Assembly (NCBI GenBank): GCA_947493325.1
Contig: CANLQI010000002.1
Span: 496,001 to 560,000, forward strand
Source: an uncultured Sphingomonadaceae bacterium
GTDB taxonomy: Bacteria > Pseudomonadota > Alphaproteobacteria > Sphingomonadales > Sphingomonadaceae
DNA length: 64,000 bases
Direction of reading: 5' to 3'
The notes beneath the pieces were generated by a model. It did no database searches. It saw nothing but the letters and a program-made list of their open reading frames with translations, and was not told the DNA's origin. Of the stretch, positions 54,449 to 63,493 are shown piece by piece (position 1 is the stretch's first letter; every line of letters starts with the position of its first letter). The translations under genes and the position numbers were made by a program.

Positions 54449-54449
54449 C
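54434..54449 (-). promoter_or_regulatory. operator O2 for the BlaI-like repressor
   Basis: 16-bp dyad GTTTACA TT TGTAAAC with perfect 7-bp arms, centre 21 bp (two helical turns) from O1; it contains the -35 box. Confidence 0.7.
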
Positions 54450-54502
54450 AATAGATTGGATAGTGGAGATTAAGCTTAGCTGAACGGTTTTTGACGTTGC
54501 GG

Positions 54503-55906
54503 TTACGCGAGGGGTTTCGGGAAGAATATTTCTGCCCTAAGCCCCTGTATTTCCAAATTTTTACCTGAACTAAGGTTTGTCAGGTGCAATTGCGCGCCAT
54601 GCTGCTCTGCGATCGCGCGGGCAAGTGTCAAGCCTAATCCAGAGCCGCCCGTTGCCTGATTCCGGGAGCTTTCGAGTCGCGCAAATGGTTCGAACATCGC
54701 TGTGATCTCAGCTTCAGGAATGCCGGGACCTTTATCGTCAATCCTGATGATAACATTGCCACCCGTGTCGTGCAGGCTTATCGCGGCGCTCTCACCATAA
54801 CGCACCGCATTGCTGACCAGATTGCGGATTGCACGGCGCATCCATGTGACGTGGAGCGGCATGACGACGCGCGGGCTGTCCGTAAAATGCACATCCTTGC
54901 CCAGATCGGCAAATTCTTCGGTCACGGTTTCAATAAGTGCCGTAAGATTTGTGGGCTCTGGGGCGCCTATCGGATGGCCGACACGGGCCAGTGCCAATAT
55001 ATCATCCAATGTGCGATTGAGGTCTTCGACTCCTGCGATCATCTGCGCGCGCTGTGCATCGTCCTCCACATTTTCAAGCCGCACGCGCAAGGCGGCAAGC
55101 GGGGTTTTCAGATCATGGCCGATAGCACCCAGCATTACGTCTTTCTCATTTATCATCGCGGAAATACGCGCGCTCATGTCATTGAAAGCGCGGGTAAGCT
55201 GACTGATATCGCTGGGACCTTCAGGTGCAACTTGCATCGGCTGCTGTGTGTCGCGAAATGCCTCCACACCTCCCCTGAGCGTGCGCATGGGTTTTGAAGC
55301 CCGCCGGATAATAAGCGCCACCGGAATCATCAGCACGAGATATAGCACCAGTGTCTGCATGGCCAGAAACCGTGTAAGATTGCCGGGCCTGCGCGGTGCA
55401 GGATAGCGTGCGGAAAGCCATTCGCCGCCGGGCCGCTGCACAGCCACCAATATGCTGCCCTGTGGTTCGTTACCGCGTTCTTCAATCTCCGCGCGGCGCA
55501 GGGGGCGCCGGTTTATGCGCGGCATGGGGTCATCCAGATATACGGTGGCGACTTCGTTCGCATCAACGCCATTGGCGGCGAGATACCCCGCCAGCTTTTC
55601 CTCTACATCGGGCATACGCTGCATATCCGCTGTTACCGGGCTATCGGCAGAAAGAGCAAACTGCGCCCGCCGCATCCAGCGCCCGCCACCCCGTCGCCCG
55701 CCTCCGCGCGTCAGCTCCCGCCCGGCCTCGATCCGGTCCCATGCCCCGATCAGACGTACCGCAGCACTGCTCGCAATCAGGTTTTCGGATGCCTGCTGCT
55801 GCGCGCGATATATCATGGCTGCATTGATGAGCTGCGCGATAAGCAGCGCAATGGCGAGCGATACCAGCAACTGCCCGGCAAGGCTTTTGGGCCAGAGCCG
55901 CGCCAT
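54503..55906 (-). CDS. EnvZ-like HAMP sensor histidine kinase
   Basis: 467 residues from ATG 55906, which overlaps the regulator stop (TGATG). Two membrane helices (LLVSLAIALLIAQLI near 15-30; LVLYLVLMIPVALII near 180-200) bracket a periplasmic domain, then HAMP, H-box GAIGHDLKTPLAAL, N-box RNLVSNAVRYGES, G1 DKGPGIPEAEI and G2 GGSGLGLTLARAIAEQHG. The periplasmic part has an Arg/Gly-rich stretch (GGGRRGGGRWMRR). Stimulus unknown. Confidence 0.93.
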   Translation of the reverse strand: MARLWPKSLAGQLLVSLAIALLIAQLINAAMIYRAQQQASENLIASSAAVRLIGAWDRIEAGRELTRGGGRRGGGRWMRRAQFALSADSPVTADMQRMPDVEEKLAGYLAANGVDANEVATVYLDDPMPRINRRPLRRAEIEERGNEPQGSILVAVQRPGGEWLSARYPAPRRPGNLTRFLAMQTLVLYLVLMIPVALIIRRASKPMRTLRGGVEAFRDTQQPMQVAPEGPSDISQLTRAFNDMSARISAMINEKDVMLGAIGHDLKTPLAALRVRLENVEDDAQRAQMIAGVEDLNRTLDDILALARVGHPIGAPEPTNLTALIETVTEEFADLGKDVHFTDSPRVVMPLHVTWMRRAIRNLVSNAVRYGESAAISLHDTGGNVIIRIDDKGPGIPEAEITAMFEPFARLESSRNQATGGSGLGLTLARAIAEQHGAQLHLTNLSSGKNLEIQGLRAEIFFPKPLA

Positions 55907-56640
55907 CAATCCGCGTCGCCCGCAATGTGCGTGACTTTGGCGGCCAGCATATATCCGCCGCCCCAAATTGTCTGGATCAGCTGTGGGTCTTTGCTATCCG
56001 TTTCTATCTTTTTGCGCAGCCGGCTGATCTGATTGTCGATCGCGCGGTCAAACAGGTTCGCCTCGCGGCCCTGTACCATATCCAGCAACTGGTCACGGCT
56101 GAGCACTTGTCCAGCATGCGCGGCAAACACGGCCAGCAGCTTATATTCGGCGGAGGAAATGGGTACAATCACCCCGTCGGGATCGGTCAGCTGGTGCTTG
56201 ACTGTATCGAGTATCCACCCGTCGAATTCATATCCGGCAATAGTATCTGTCTCTGCCTGAAGCCGTGATTTTTGCGTGCGGCGCAGCACTGTTTTGATGC
56301 GCGCCACCAATTCGCGCGGATCGAATGGTTTCACCACATAATCATCTGCGCCGATTTCCAGCCCGATAATACGATCAGTGGCTTCCGTTTTGGCGGTCAG
56401 CAATATGACCGGCATGCCGTCCTTCTCTGAAATATGGCGGCACAGGCTCAACCCGTCCTCGCCTGGCATCATGATATCGAGCAGCGCCAGATCATAGCGC
56501 GTGGTGCGCAGCAGGCTGCGGGCTTTGGCGGCATTTTCGGCCTGTGTCACACGCATATTCTGCCGCTCCAGATATTCGGCCAGAGGCGCGCGAATGCTCG
56601 GCTCATCATCGATCAGCAGGATATGGGTCTGTTCGGCCAT
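55906..56640 (-). CDS. OmpR-family response regulator
   Basis: 244 residues: receiver domain with acidic pocket DDE at 11-13, phosphoacceptor Asp55 (LALLDIMMPG), and KPFDPREL; C-terminal winged helix (EYKLLAVFAAHAGQVLSRDQ, RAIDNQISRLRKKIE, TIWGGGYML). Start 56640 follows AAAGAGAG. Operon with the downstream kinase. Upstream is the EF-hand gene, separated by a strong terminator. Confidence 0.94.
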   Translation of the reverse strand: MAEQTHILLIDDEPSIRAPLAEYLERQNMRVTQAENAAKARSLLRTTRYDLALLDIMMPGEDGLSLCRHISEKDGMPVILLTAKTEATDRIIGLEIGADDYVVKPFDPRELVARIKTVLRRTQKSRLQAETDTIAGYEFDGWILDTVKHQLTDPDGVIVPISSAEYKLLAVFAAHAGQVLSRDQLLDMVQGREANLFDRAIDNQISRLRKKIETDSKDPQLIQTIWGGGYMLAAKVTHIAGDAD

Positions 56641-56677
56641 CAGTCTCTCTTTGCATGCACGCGTTGTGCGCGCCAAG

Positions 56678-56719
56678 AAAAAACGCCGGTTTCGTATGAG
56701 GGGAGATACGAAACCGGCG
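56678..56719 (-). terminator. strong intrinsic terminator after the EF-hand gene
   Basis: CGCCGGTTTCGTAT / ATACGAAACCGGCG, 14-bp perfect stem, 8-nt loop, followed on the minus strand by six T. It lies between the EF-hand gene stop (56742) and the regulator start (56640). Confidence 0.85.
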
Positions 56720-56741
56720 CGAGGGGGAGTTGATTCAGGGC

Positions 56742-57335
56742 CTAGCCGCGATTGCCGCGGCGGCCTTTGCGCGTTTCACGGGCGGCTTTGCGTTCTTCCG
56801 CAGTAACCTGTCCGTCGCTATTGGCGTCCATCCGGTCAAACCGCTGCATCGCGGCGGCCGTGAATTCGGCTTTGCTGATGCTACCGTTATTATCGGTATC
56901 GGCACGTTTCATCATGCGGCCACCGCGCATGCCTTTTTTGCCGCGCTTACCGCGTTTGCCAGCTTTATCGCCGCGTTTCTGCATTTCTTCGGCGGAGAGG
57001 CCACCGCTGTTGTCGGTATCACGCTTGGCAAACCGCTCGGCGCGTTTTTCGGCGCGATATGCTTCCATTTCGGCCAGCGAGACTTCACCGCTGTTGTCCG
57101 CGTCCATCTCCGCGAAACGTTCGGCCTTGCGTGCTTCGCGGTCGCTCTTGTCGATTTGACCGTCCTGATTGACGTCCATTTTTGCAAAACGCTTTTCAAG
57201 CGATGCCGTCATTTCGGCGCGGGTCAATATCCCATCACCATTGGCATCGCGGCTGCCGCGGTCACCAGGTGCGGCAATGGCGGCGGTTGCGGTCAATGCT
57301 ACGGCTGCGATTGAAGTCAGATATATCTTTTTCAT
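56742..57335 (-). CDS. exported six-EF-hand calcium-binding protein
   Basis: 197 residues with a signal peptide (IYLTSIAAVALTATAAIAAP). Six EF-hand loops of DxNxDG/DxDNxG type are at about 30-41, 54-65, 78-89, 106-117, 146-157 and 170-181, with a very basic Lys/Arg/Gly insert (122-144; KRGKRGKKGMRGGR) between loops 4 and 5. Expected to bind calcium in the periplasm; physiological role unknown. A stem-loop lies in its leader. Confidence 0.9.
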   Translation of the reverse strand: MKKIYLTSIAAVALTATAAIAAPGDRGSRDANGDGILTRAEMTASLEKRFAKMDVNQDGQIDKSDREARKAERFAEMDADNSGEVSLAEMEAYRAEKRAERFAKRDTDNSGGLSAEEMQKRGDKAGKRGKRGKKGMRGGRMMKRADTDNNGSISKAEFTAAAMQRFDRMDANSDGQVTAEERKAARETRKGRRGNRG

Positions 57336-57356
57336 GTTTAAATCCTTTCAATGGTC

Positions 57357-57397
57357 GGAGCTGCTGAAAATATGGGTGGGGAGAGGCCAGCAGCTCC
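57357..57397 (-). promoter_or_regulatory. leader stem-loop of the EF-hand gene
   Basis: GGAGCTGCTG and CAGCAGCTCC form a perfect 10-bp stem enclosing 21 nt, ending about 8 bp before the AAAGGA ribosome site of the EF-hand gene on the minus strand. Confidence 0.5.
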
Positions 57398-57419
57398 TTG
57401 GAAACCTTTATAGGGCGTG

Positions 57420-57460
57420 ATTGTCGCACAAATTTGCCAGATGACACGTAAATTGTCGCA
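57420..57460 (-). promoter_or_regulatory. direct repeats, possible regulator site
   Basis: ATTGTCGCA occurs at 57420-57428 and 57452-57460 in the same orientation, 32 bp apart (three helical turns), upstream of the probable EF-hand promoter. Direct repeats of this kind are typical for OmpR-family regulators. Confidence 0.4.
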
Positions 57461-57637
57461 AATTGTATCACACGGATAGGCGCGTTCACTTTACTGAAAG
57501 GTGATATGCGGGCTGTTATGACATGACAAACGGCAGCTTCGCGTGCAAAAAGAAGATATGTTTTGCCTGAACCATCCGGCATCTTACCTGTTATCATGCG
57601 GCGACCTGCCGGTACTTACATCCACCCCGGAGACTTT

Positions 57638-58519
57638 ATGACTGACCAATCTGAATATACACCGCCCAAAATCTGGACATGGGACAAGGAAAGCGGCGGC
57701 AAGTTCGCCAATATCAATCGCCCGGTGTCCGGCGCCACACATGAAAAAGAGCTGCAGGTCGGCAAACATCCGCTGCAGCTCTATTCGCTGGCCACGCCCA
57801 ATGGCGTCAAAGTCACGATCATGCTGGAAGAGCTGCTGGCGCTGGGCCATAGCGGCGCGGAATATGATGCCTGGCTGATCAATATCAGCGAGGGTGACCA
57901 GTTCGGCAGCGGATTTGTCGGGGCCAATCCCAATTCCAAAATTCCGGCGCTGATGGACCATAGCGGCTCCAAACCTGTGCGGGTGTTCGAATCCGGTTCG
58001 ATCCTGATGTACTTGGCCGAAAAATTCGGCGAGTTTCTGCCTGCGGGCGGGACCGCGCGGACCGAAACGCTATCATGGCTGTTCTGGCAAATGGGTAGCG
58101 CGCCTTATCTGGGCGGCGGTTTCGGGCATTTCTATGCCTATGCCCCGTTCAAGATGGAATATCCGATTGACCGGTTTGCGATGGAAGTGAAACGGCAACT
58201 GCACGTGCTAGACACCCATTTGGCGGACAAGACCTATATGGCAGGTGATACCTACACGATTGCCGATATGGCGGTCTGGCCATGGTATGGCGGCATGGTA
58301 AAAGGCGTTTTATATGACGCCGCCGAATTTTTACAGGTGGATGAATATAAGAACGTACGCCGCTGGGCTGATCAGCTGGGTGACCGCCCGGCCGTGCAGC
58401 GCGGCCGCATGGTGAACCGCCCGTTTGGTGAGCTTTCGAGCCAGCTGCACGAACGCCATGATGCCAGCGATTTTGACACCAGGACGCAGGACAAGCTGCA
58501 GGGAAGCGAGGAAGAATAG
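57638..58519 (+). CDS. yghU: YghU-type glutathione S-transferase / disulfide reductase
   Basis: 293 residues from ATG 57638. N-terminal extension typical of YghU (YTPPKIWTWDKESGGKFANI, NRPVSGATHEKELQVGKHPL), thioredoxin-fold domain (YSLATPNGVKVTIMLEEL, NPNSKIPAL) and alpha-helical C-terminal domain with TIADMAVWPWYGG. YghU enzymes act as glutathione-dependent disulfide-bond reductases. Stop TAG shares its G with the GTG start of the next GST gene. Confidence 0.92.
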   Translation: MTDQSEYTPPKIWTWDKESGGKFANINRPVSGATHEKELQVGKHPLQLYSLATPNGVKVTIMLEELLALGHSGAEYDAWLINISEGDQFGSGFVGANPNSKIPALMDHSGSKPVRVFESGSILMYLAEKFGEFLPAGGTARTETLSWLFWQMGSAPYLGGGFGHFYAYAPFKMEYPIDRFAMEVKRQLHVLDTHLADKTYMAGDTYTIADMAVWPWYGGMVKGVLYDAAEFLQVDEYKNVRRWADQLGDRPAVQRGRMVNRPFGELSSQLHERHDASDFDTRTQDKLQGSEEE

Positions 58520-59148
58520 TGAAGCTTTACGATAGCGTAAGAGCGCCCAACCCGCGCCGTGTCCGCTGGTTCATGGCGGAAAAGCAGATTGACGATATCG
58601 AGATTGTGCAGGTGTCGCTGTTCGAGGGACAGCACCGCACGGCAGAATATCGTGCCAAGGCGGGGCTGCCCAATGTCCCCGCGCTGGAGCTGGATGATGG
58701 CACGGTGTTTACCGAATCCATTGCAATCTGCCGCTATCTGGAAAGCGTGTATCCAGATCCCAATATGTTCGGCCGCGATGCGAAAGAAACAGCGGTTATA
58801 GAAATGTGGACGCGCCGTGTGGAAATGATGGTGGCAACGCCATTCATGATAGCGGTGCGCCATTCGCATCCCGCCATGGCGGCGCTCGACACGCAGATTC
58901 CTGAAGTGGCCGATTCCAACAAAAACTGGGCCGAGCGCGGCCTTAATATTATCAATCGGCAACTTGCCGATAACGCGTTTATCGTGGGTGACCGGCTGAC
59001 CATTGCCGATATTATCGCTTTCACCAGTCTCGATTTCACACGAATGATAAAATATCAGATGCCGGAAACACTCACACATGTCGCGCGCTGGCACACGGCC
59101 ATGAACAGCCGCCCGGCCGCAAAGGCGGGGATGGAGAAAGTGGCATGA
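58519..59148 (+). CDS. glutathione S-transferase
   Basis: 209 residues, GTG start overlapping the yghU stop by one base. N-terminal thioredoxin-like fold (KLYDSVRAPNPRRVRWFMAE; GLPNVPALELDDG; TESIAICRYLE) and C-terminal helices (GDRLTIADIIAFTSLDF). Ser6/Asn region could serve as the thiol-activating residue. Expressed with YghU; substrate unknown. Confidence 0.9.
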   Translation: MKLYDSVRAPNPRRVRWFMAEKQIDDIEIVQVSLFEGQHRTAEYRAKAGLPNVPALELDDGTVFTESIAICRYLESVYPDPNMFGRDAKETAVIEMWTRRVEMMVATPFMIAVRHSHPAMAALDTQIPEVADSNKNWAERGLNIINRQLADNAFIVGDRLTIADIIAFTSLDFTRMIKYQMPETLTHVARWHTAMNSRPAAKAGMEKVA

Positions 59149-59163
59149 CTTCAGGATAGTTGG

Positions 59164-59234
59164 AGCGGGTAGCGGGAATCGAACCCGCATAACTAGCTTG
59201 GAAGGCTAGGGCTTTACCACTAAGCTATACCCGC
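59164..59234 (-). tRNA. tRNA-Gly (TCC)
   Basis: 71-nt cloverleaf on the minus strand: acceptor GCGGGTA/TACCCGC, D-arm GCTT..AAGC, anticodon stem CTAGC/GCTAG with loop CTTCCAA giving anticodon TCC, T-arm GCGGG TTCGATT CCCGC, discriminator T. CCA is not encoded. Confidence 0.96.
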
Positions 59235-59392
59235 CCGAGGCACGCGTAAGTCGTATTTTTGGACGCGCTTGTCAAGCGTTGTTTGATTGCCTTATACCGA
59301 CTTGCGAACGAGAGTGAGCCAAAAAGACTCCGAAATTTGAATAGGGAGTGGGATGAAATAGGCTTGTTGCAGTGAAGCGATCAGCCAAACCC

Positions 59393-59959
59393 TTAAGCGC
59401 CTTCAAACTCCATAAGGCTTTCCACCTTTATATCTGCACCGCGCAGTTTCTCTGCGCCGCCGAGGTCGGGCAGGTCGATGACAAATAAGGCTGTATCCAC
59501 TTCAGCCCCAGCCTCGCGGAGCAGTTGTACAGTGGCAAGCGCGGTGCCGCCCGTGGCGATCAGGTCGTCGACGATGATCACATTGTCGCCAGGCTCAATC
59601 GCATCGGCAGCAATTTCCAAGCGGTCCGTGCCATATTCCAGTGCGTAATCAATGCCGCGTGTTGCCACAGGCAATTTGCCGGGTTTGCGCACGGGCAGAA
59701 AACCGATGCCCAAATGCGCCGCGACAGCCGCGCCAAAGATAAAGCCGCGTGCCTCCATGCCGACAATATAGCGCGGACGGGATTGCCCAGCTACTGCTTG
59801 GCCGACTATTTTCGCCAGATGCTCTATGGTGGAAGCCAGCCCCGCGCCATCGCCGATTAATGTGGTAATATCACGGAACATGATGCCCGGCTCCGGAAAG
59901 TCCGGGACTGTGCGCACCAGTTTTTTAAGGTCACCAGATGGCAGTGGCTTGTTCGTCAT
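59393..59959 (-). CDS. apt: adenine phosphoribosyltransferase
   Basis: Salvages adenine to AMP with PRPP. 188 residues from ATG 59959: VRTVPDFPEPGIMFRDITTL at the N-terminus and the PRPP-binding loop VIIVDDLIATGGTA. An ATG at 59974 would add five residues. The petABC operon begins upstream; the gap to petC is 33 bp, so read-through is possible. Confidence 0.95.
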   Translation of the reverse strand: MTNKPLPSGDLKKLVRTVPDFPEPGIMFRDITTLIGDGAGLASTIEHLAKIVGQAVAGQSRPRYIVGMEARGFIFGAAVAAHLGIGFLPVRKPGKLPVATRGIDYALEYGTDRLEIAADAIEPGDNVIIVDDLIATGGTALATVQLLREAGAEVDTALFVIDLPDLGGAEKLRGADIKVESLMEFEGA

Positions 59960-59992
59960 ATGATGTTCCAACAAGCCATGCCGAAATGGCGA

Positions 59993-60829
59993 TCAATGCT
60001 TTTTGTCAGCCCAGATATTGCGGTAGGACAAATAGGCAAGCACCGTAAAGATAAGCAGGAAGGCAAGTACGGCCAGGCCGGTCTGCTTGCGTTTTTCCAG
60101 CTTCGGCTCCGCTGTCCAGGTCAGAAATGCCGTCACATCTTTCGCCATCTGGTCGACAGTGGCTTTTGTGCCATCCGCATAGGTTACCTGATCATCAATA
60201 ACAATCGGCTGCGCCATGGCGATGTTCAGATTTTCAAAATACGGATTATAATGCGTTGTCGGTCCCGGCACATCATCCGGGAAGTTTTTGGCAAGCTCTG
60301 CGGGTGGTTCCTGATATCCGGTCAGCAATGAATACAGATAGTTGGACCCATCTTTGCGCGCTTTTGTGATGAGCGACAGGTCAGGCGGAATGGCGTTGTT
60401 ATTCGCGGCAGCCGCAGCAATATTATTGGGATAGACAGCGGGAAATTTGTCGGCGGGAAGCCCGTCGCGTGTCGTTGCCTCACCGGTGTCGGGGTCAACT
60501 GCCGGTACCTGAAAGCTTGCGGCGATGGCTTTAACTTCGTCTTCGTTATAGCCGATGTCTGTGAGGTTGCGGAATGCCACCTGCTCAAGCGAGTGACAGG
60601 CGGAACATACTTCCTTGTACACGCCGTATCCGCGCTGCAACTGCGCCTTGTCGAATTTTCCGAATATACCGTCGCTGGGCATGCCTGCATCGCGCGGATA
60701 TTTGTGGAACACTTTCTTGGCCGTTTTGGTCGCAGGCTCCGTAATATGCGTATAGGCGCCAACCCCGAATGAATAGAGCAGCACGACCGTAAAGAACAGT
60801 CCGATTACAATACCGAGATTCCTAATCAT
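59993..60829 (-). CDS. petC: cytochrome c1
   Basis: Haem c subunit of the cytochrome bc1 complex, facing the periplasm. 278 residues: N-terminal membrane/signal helix, haem site CSACH (Cys75, Cys78, His79), the Met-ligand region near NLNIAMAQPIV, and a C-terminal membrane anchor (GLAVLAFLLIFTVLAYLSY). Third gene of petABC. Confidence 0.95.
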   Translation of the reverse strand: MIRNLGIVIGLFFTVVLLYSFGVGAYTHITEPATKTAKKVFHKYPRDAGMPSDGIFGKFDKAQLQRGYGVYKEVCSACHSLEQVAFRNLTDIGYNEDEVKAIAASFQVPAVDPDTGEATTRDGLPADKFPAVYPNNIAAAAANNNAIPPDLSLITKARKDGSNYLYSLLTGYQEPPAELAKNFPDDVPGPTTHYNPYFENLNIAMAQPIVIDDQVTYADGTKATVDQMAKDVTAFLTWTAEPKLEKRKQTGLAVLAFLLIFTVLAYLSYRNIWADKKH

Positions 60830-60855
60830 CTGAAATGCTTCCTTGTCTTCGGCTA

Positions 60856-62175
60856 TTATTCGGCGGGCTGCGTGGCAGGGCCGTCACGGGTTTCGGGGAT
60901 GCCTACAGGCGCACTGTCATCGCTGTCTTTGCCAAGCACGGCTTCGGTAATCGAAGCGGGCAATGGATCAGGACGCTCAATCCTCGATATGATCGGCAGG
61001 ATGATGAGGAAGTGCGCGAAGTAATAGGCCGAGGAAATCTGGCTTATCATCACGTAAGGCTCCTCCGCCGTAGCGCCGCCACAATAGGCCAGTACGATGA
61101 TGTTCGCGACGAATATCCAGAAGAATATACGGAACAGCGGGCGGTATTTTCCGGAACGGACCGGGGAACGGTCGAGCCATGGCAGGAAAAACAGTAGCAG
61201 GATTGATGCGAACATTGCCAACACGCCGAGCAGTTTGGCCGGAATGAACAGAAAGTCGACCGTAAAGGCGCGTAAGATGGCGTAGAATGGCCAGAAATAC
61301 CATTCAGGTACAATGTGTGCAGGCGTCGATATCGGGTTCGCCGGAATATAATTGTCGGCGTGGCCAAGGAAATTCGGCGCAAAGAACATCACGGCACAGA
61401 ATATCAGCAGATATACGCCCAGTCCGAAACCGTCCTTTGCAGTGTAATAGGGGTGGAAAGGCACCGTGTCGGATTGCTGTTTCACTTCCACACCGGTGGG
61501 ATTGGATGATCCCGGAATATGCAGCGCCCATACATGCAGGATGATGACACCGGCAATCACGAACGGCAATAGATAGTGCAGCGAAAAGAAACGGTTCAGC
61601 GCGGCATTGTCCGGTGCAAATCCGCCCAGCAGCCATTCCTGCAGCGTCGGTCCGATCAGCGGGATAGCCGAGAACAGACCGGTAATAACTTTCGCGCCCC
61701 AGAAGCTCATTTGACCCCATGGCAATACATAGCCCATGAATGCGGTCGCCATGGCCAGCAGATAGATGACCATGCCCAGCAGCCAGATCATCTCGCGCGG
61801 TGCCTTGTAAGAGCTGTAATACAGCCCTCGGAACATATGGATATATATGACGATAAAGAAGAAGCTGGCACCATTGGCGTGCATATAGCGCATCATCCAG
61901 CCCCAGTTGACGTCGCGCATGATATGTTCAACAGAATCAAAAGCCACCAGCGCATTGGGTGCATAATGCATGGCGAGAATAACACCGGAAATAATCTGCA
62001 CGACAAGCGCAAATCCGGCCAATACGCCGAAGTTCCAGAAATAGTTCAGGTTGCGCGGCACGGGATAACCGGCACCGATCGCGTTATAGACAAGGCGCGG
62101 CAAAGGAAGACGTTCGTCAATCCACTGCATCGCAGGATTTGTCGGGTTATACTGTTTTGCCCAGGGAAAACTCAT
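60856..62175 (-). CDS. petB: cytochrome b
   Basis: Di-haem membrane subunit of the bc1 complex. 439 residues with eight helices. Haem-ligand His are in helix 2 and 4 (ILAMHYAPN and [40 protein letters not shown]), and the Qo-site loop has [13 protein letters not shown]. Middle gene of petABC. Confidence 0.97.
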   Translation of the reverse strand: MSFPWAKQYNPTNPAMQWIDERLPLPRLVYNAIGAGYPVPRNLNYFWNFGVLAGFALVVQIISGVILAMHYAPNALVAFDSVEHIMRDVNWGWMMRYMHANGASFFFIVIYIHMFRGLYYSSYKAPREMIWLLGMVIYLLAMATAFMGYVLPWGQMSFWGAKVITGLFSAIPLIGPTLQEWLLGGFAPDNAALNRFFSLHYLLPFVIAGVIILHVWALHIPGSSNPTGVEVKQQSDTVPFHPYYTAKDGFGLGVYLLIFCAVMFFAPNFLGHADNYIPANPISTPAHIVPEWYFWPFYAILRAFTVDFLFIPAKLLGVLAMFASILLLFFLPWLDRSPVRSGKYRPLFRIFFWIFVANIIVLAYCGGATAEEPYVMISQISSAYYFAHFLIILPIISRIERPDPLPASITEAVLGKDSDDSAPVGIPETRDGPATQPAE

Positions 62176-62186
62176 AATCTCTTACC

Positions 62187-62780
62187 TTACCCGATTTTGA
62201 TAACTGTATCGGAAACAAACGCGACTTCCGGCACTTCAAGGTTGGTCGGCGCCGGGCCTTTGCGGATACGGGCCAGCGAATCATAGTGCGAACCATGGCA
62301 GGGGCAGAAATAACCGTTATATTCCCCCTTTACCTCACCCTGCGCCGCGCCTGACGGCACACAGCCAAGGTGCGTACATACGCCCATGGTGACCAGCAGA
62401 TCATCGGAGCCGGGCACAACGCGTTCTTCAAACGACTGCGGATCACGGAGGCCTGCTGCATCAACAGCTTTTTCGCGCGCGATTTCTTCGGCGGTCAGGC
62501 GGCGGATAAACAGCGGCTGCTTACGAAATGTGGTTTTAATGGCCTGTCCCGGCTCAAGCGCAGCCACATCCTGTTCGATAGAGGCCAGCGCCAGAACATC
62601 TGCGGAAGGAGCCATCTGCGTGATGAGCGGGTAAAGCGTTGCGAGGCCGCCAACGCCCGCAAAGCTAACTGCAGCCACGTTGATAAAGTCGCGGCGGTCT
62701 ACGCCGTCCTGCGTCTGTGTTTCCGCATGTTCAGCCTCAGTCGCCTTTGCGTCTGTATCTGTGGTAACTGTTTCCGCCAT
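62187..62780 (-). CDS. petA: ubiquinol-cytochrome c reductase, Rieske iron-sulfur subunit
   Basis: [2Fe-2S] subunit of the bc1 complex. 197 residues: twin-arginine-like start (DRRDFINVAAVSF), membrane helix, then cluster ligands in CTHLGC (Cys135, His137) and CPCHGSHYD (Cys159, His162), with Cys140 and Cys161 forming the disulfide. First gene of the operon. Confidence 0.97.
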   Translation of the reverse strand: MAETVTTDTDAKATEAEHAETQTQDGVDRRDFINVAAVSFAGVGGLATLYPLITQMAPSADVLALASIEQDVAALEPGQAIKTTFRKQPLFIRRLTAEEIAREKAVDAAGLRDPQSFEERVVPGSDDLLVTMGVCTHLGCVPSGAAQGEVKGEYNGYFCPCHGSHYDSLARIRKGPAPTNLEVPEVAFVSDTVIKIG

Positions 62781-62997
62781 TATTTGCCCTACTTCGATCC
62801 GCTAAAAATCAAGAACCTCAAATGCTTTAACAGCCGGGCATTACTGCCAGGCCACCCCGCTTAACACAGGACTTTACAGGAATCCATATGCTTTAGAGGT
62901 GCATTGGAGCGCCACATAGCCGTAAAATGCATGGCTTGCCAACAGTGAATTTTGCATCTGTGGTGACATAATTTGCAAGACGATATAAAGCGCGATC

Positions 62998-63450
62998 ATG
63001 CGGCTTGCACTTTACCAACCCGATATTGCCGGAAATCTGGGCACGACCATGCGGCTGTGCGCCTGTCTGGGCGTGGGGCTTGATGTGATCGAGCCTTGCG
63101 CATTTCCGCTGGGCGACCGTCAGCTTAAGCGCGCAGCGATGGATTATGGCGACGGGGTTGATGTGGTGCGGCACACCGACTGGGACAGCTTTTTGGATCA
63201 GGCGCAAGGGGCGGGCCAGCGTATCGTGCTGATGAGCAGCAAGGGCGACGCGGCGCTATATGATACCGAATTTCGCGGCGACGACATTATCCTGATGGGC
63301 AGTGAAAGCGCGGGCGTGCCGGAAAGCGTGGCAAAACAGGTAAATTTGATTTCGCGCATAGAAATGCAGCCGGGAATGCGCTGTTTGAATGTCGCGGTGG
63401 CGGCTGGCATTGCACTTGGCGAGGCTTTGCGCCAGATGCAATACAGGTAA
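62998..63450 (+). CDS. trmL: tRNA (cytidine(34)-2'-O)-methyltransferase TrmL
   Basis: SPOUT-class methyltransferase modifying the wobble base of tRNA-Leu. 150 residues: ALYQPDIAGNLGTTMRLCAC, FPLGDRQLKRAAMDYGD, and the knot motifs LMGSESAGVPE and GMRCLNVAVAAGIALGEAL. Divergent from petA. Confidence 0.94.
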   Translation: MRLALYQPDIAGNLGTTMRLCACLGVGLDVIEPCAFPLGDRQLKRAAMDYGDGVDVVRHTDWDSFLDQAQGAGQRIVLMSSKGDAALYDTEFRGDDIILMGSESAGVPESVAKQVNLISRIEMQPGMRCLNVAVAAGIALGEALRQMQYR

Positions 63451-63493
63451 ATATCGCGGCAGGCATAACTATCTTGATACAGACAGGAACATG

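Larger units (their letters stand above)
57336..57637. other. divergent regulatory interval, EF-hand gene / YghU-type GST
   Basis: 302 bp with no gene. It holds the leader hairpin at 57357-57397, two ATTGTCGCA direct repeats (57420-57428 and 57452-57460), a likely -10 (TATAAA on the minus strand near 57407) and, at its right end, the ribosome site of the GST gene (GGAG before ATG 57638). Confidence 0.55.

Noticed and set aside
59164-59234. tRNA-Gly as an integration site of a mobile element
   Set aside because: No integrase, no duplicated tRNA 3' end and only housekeeping genes on either side.
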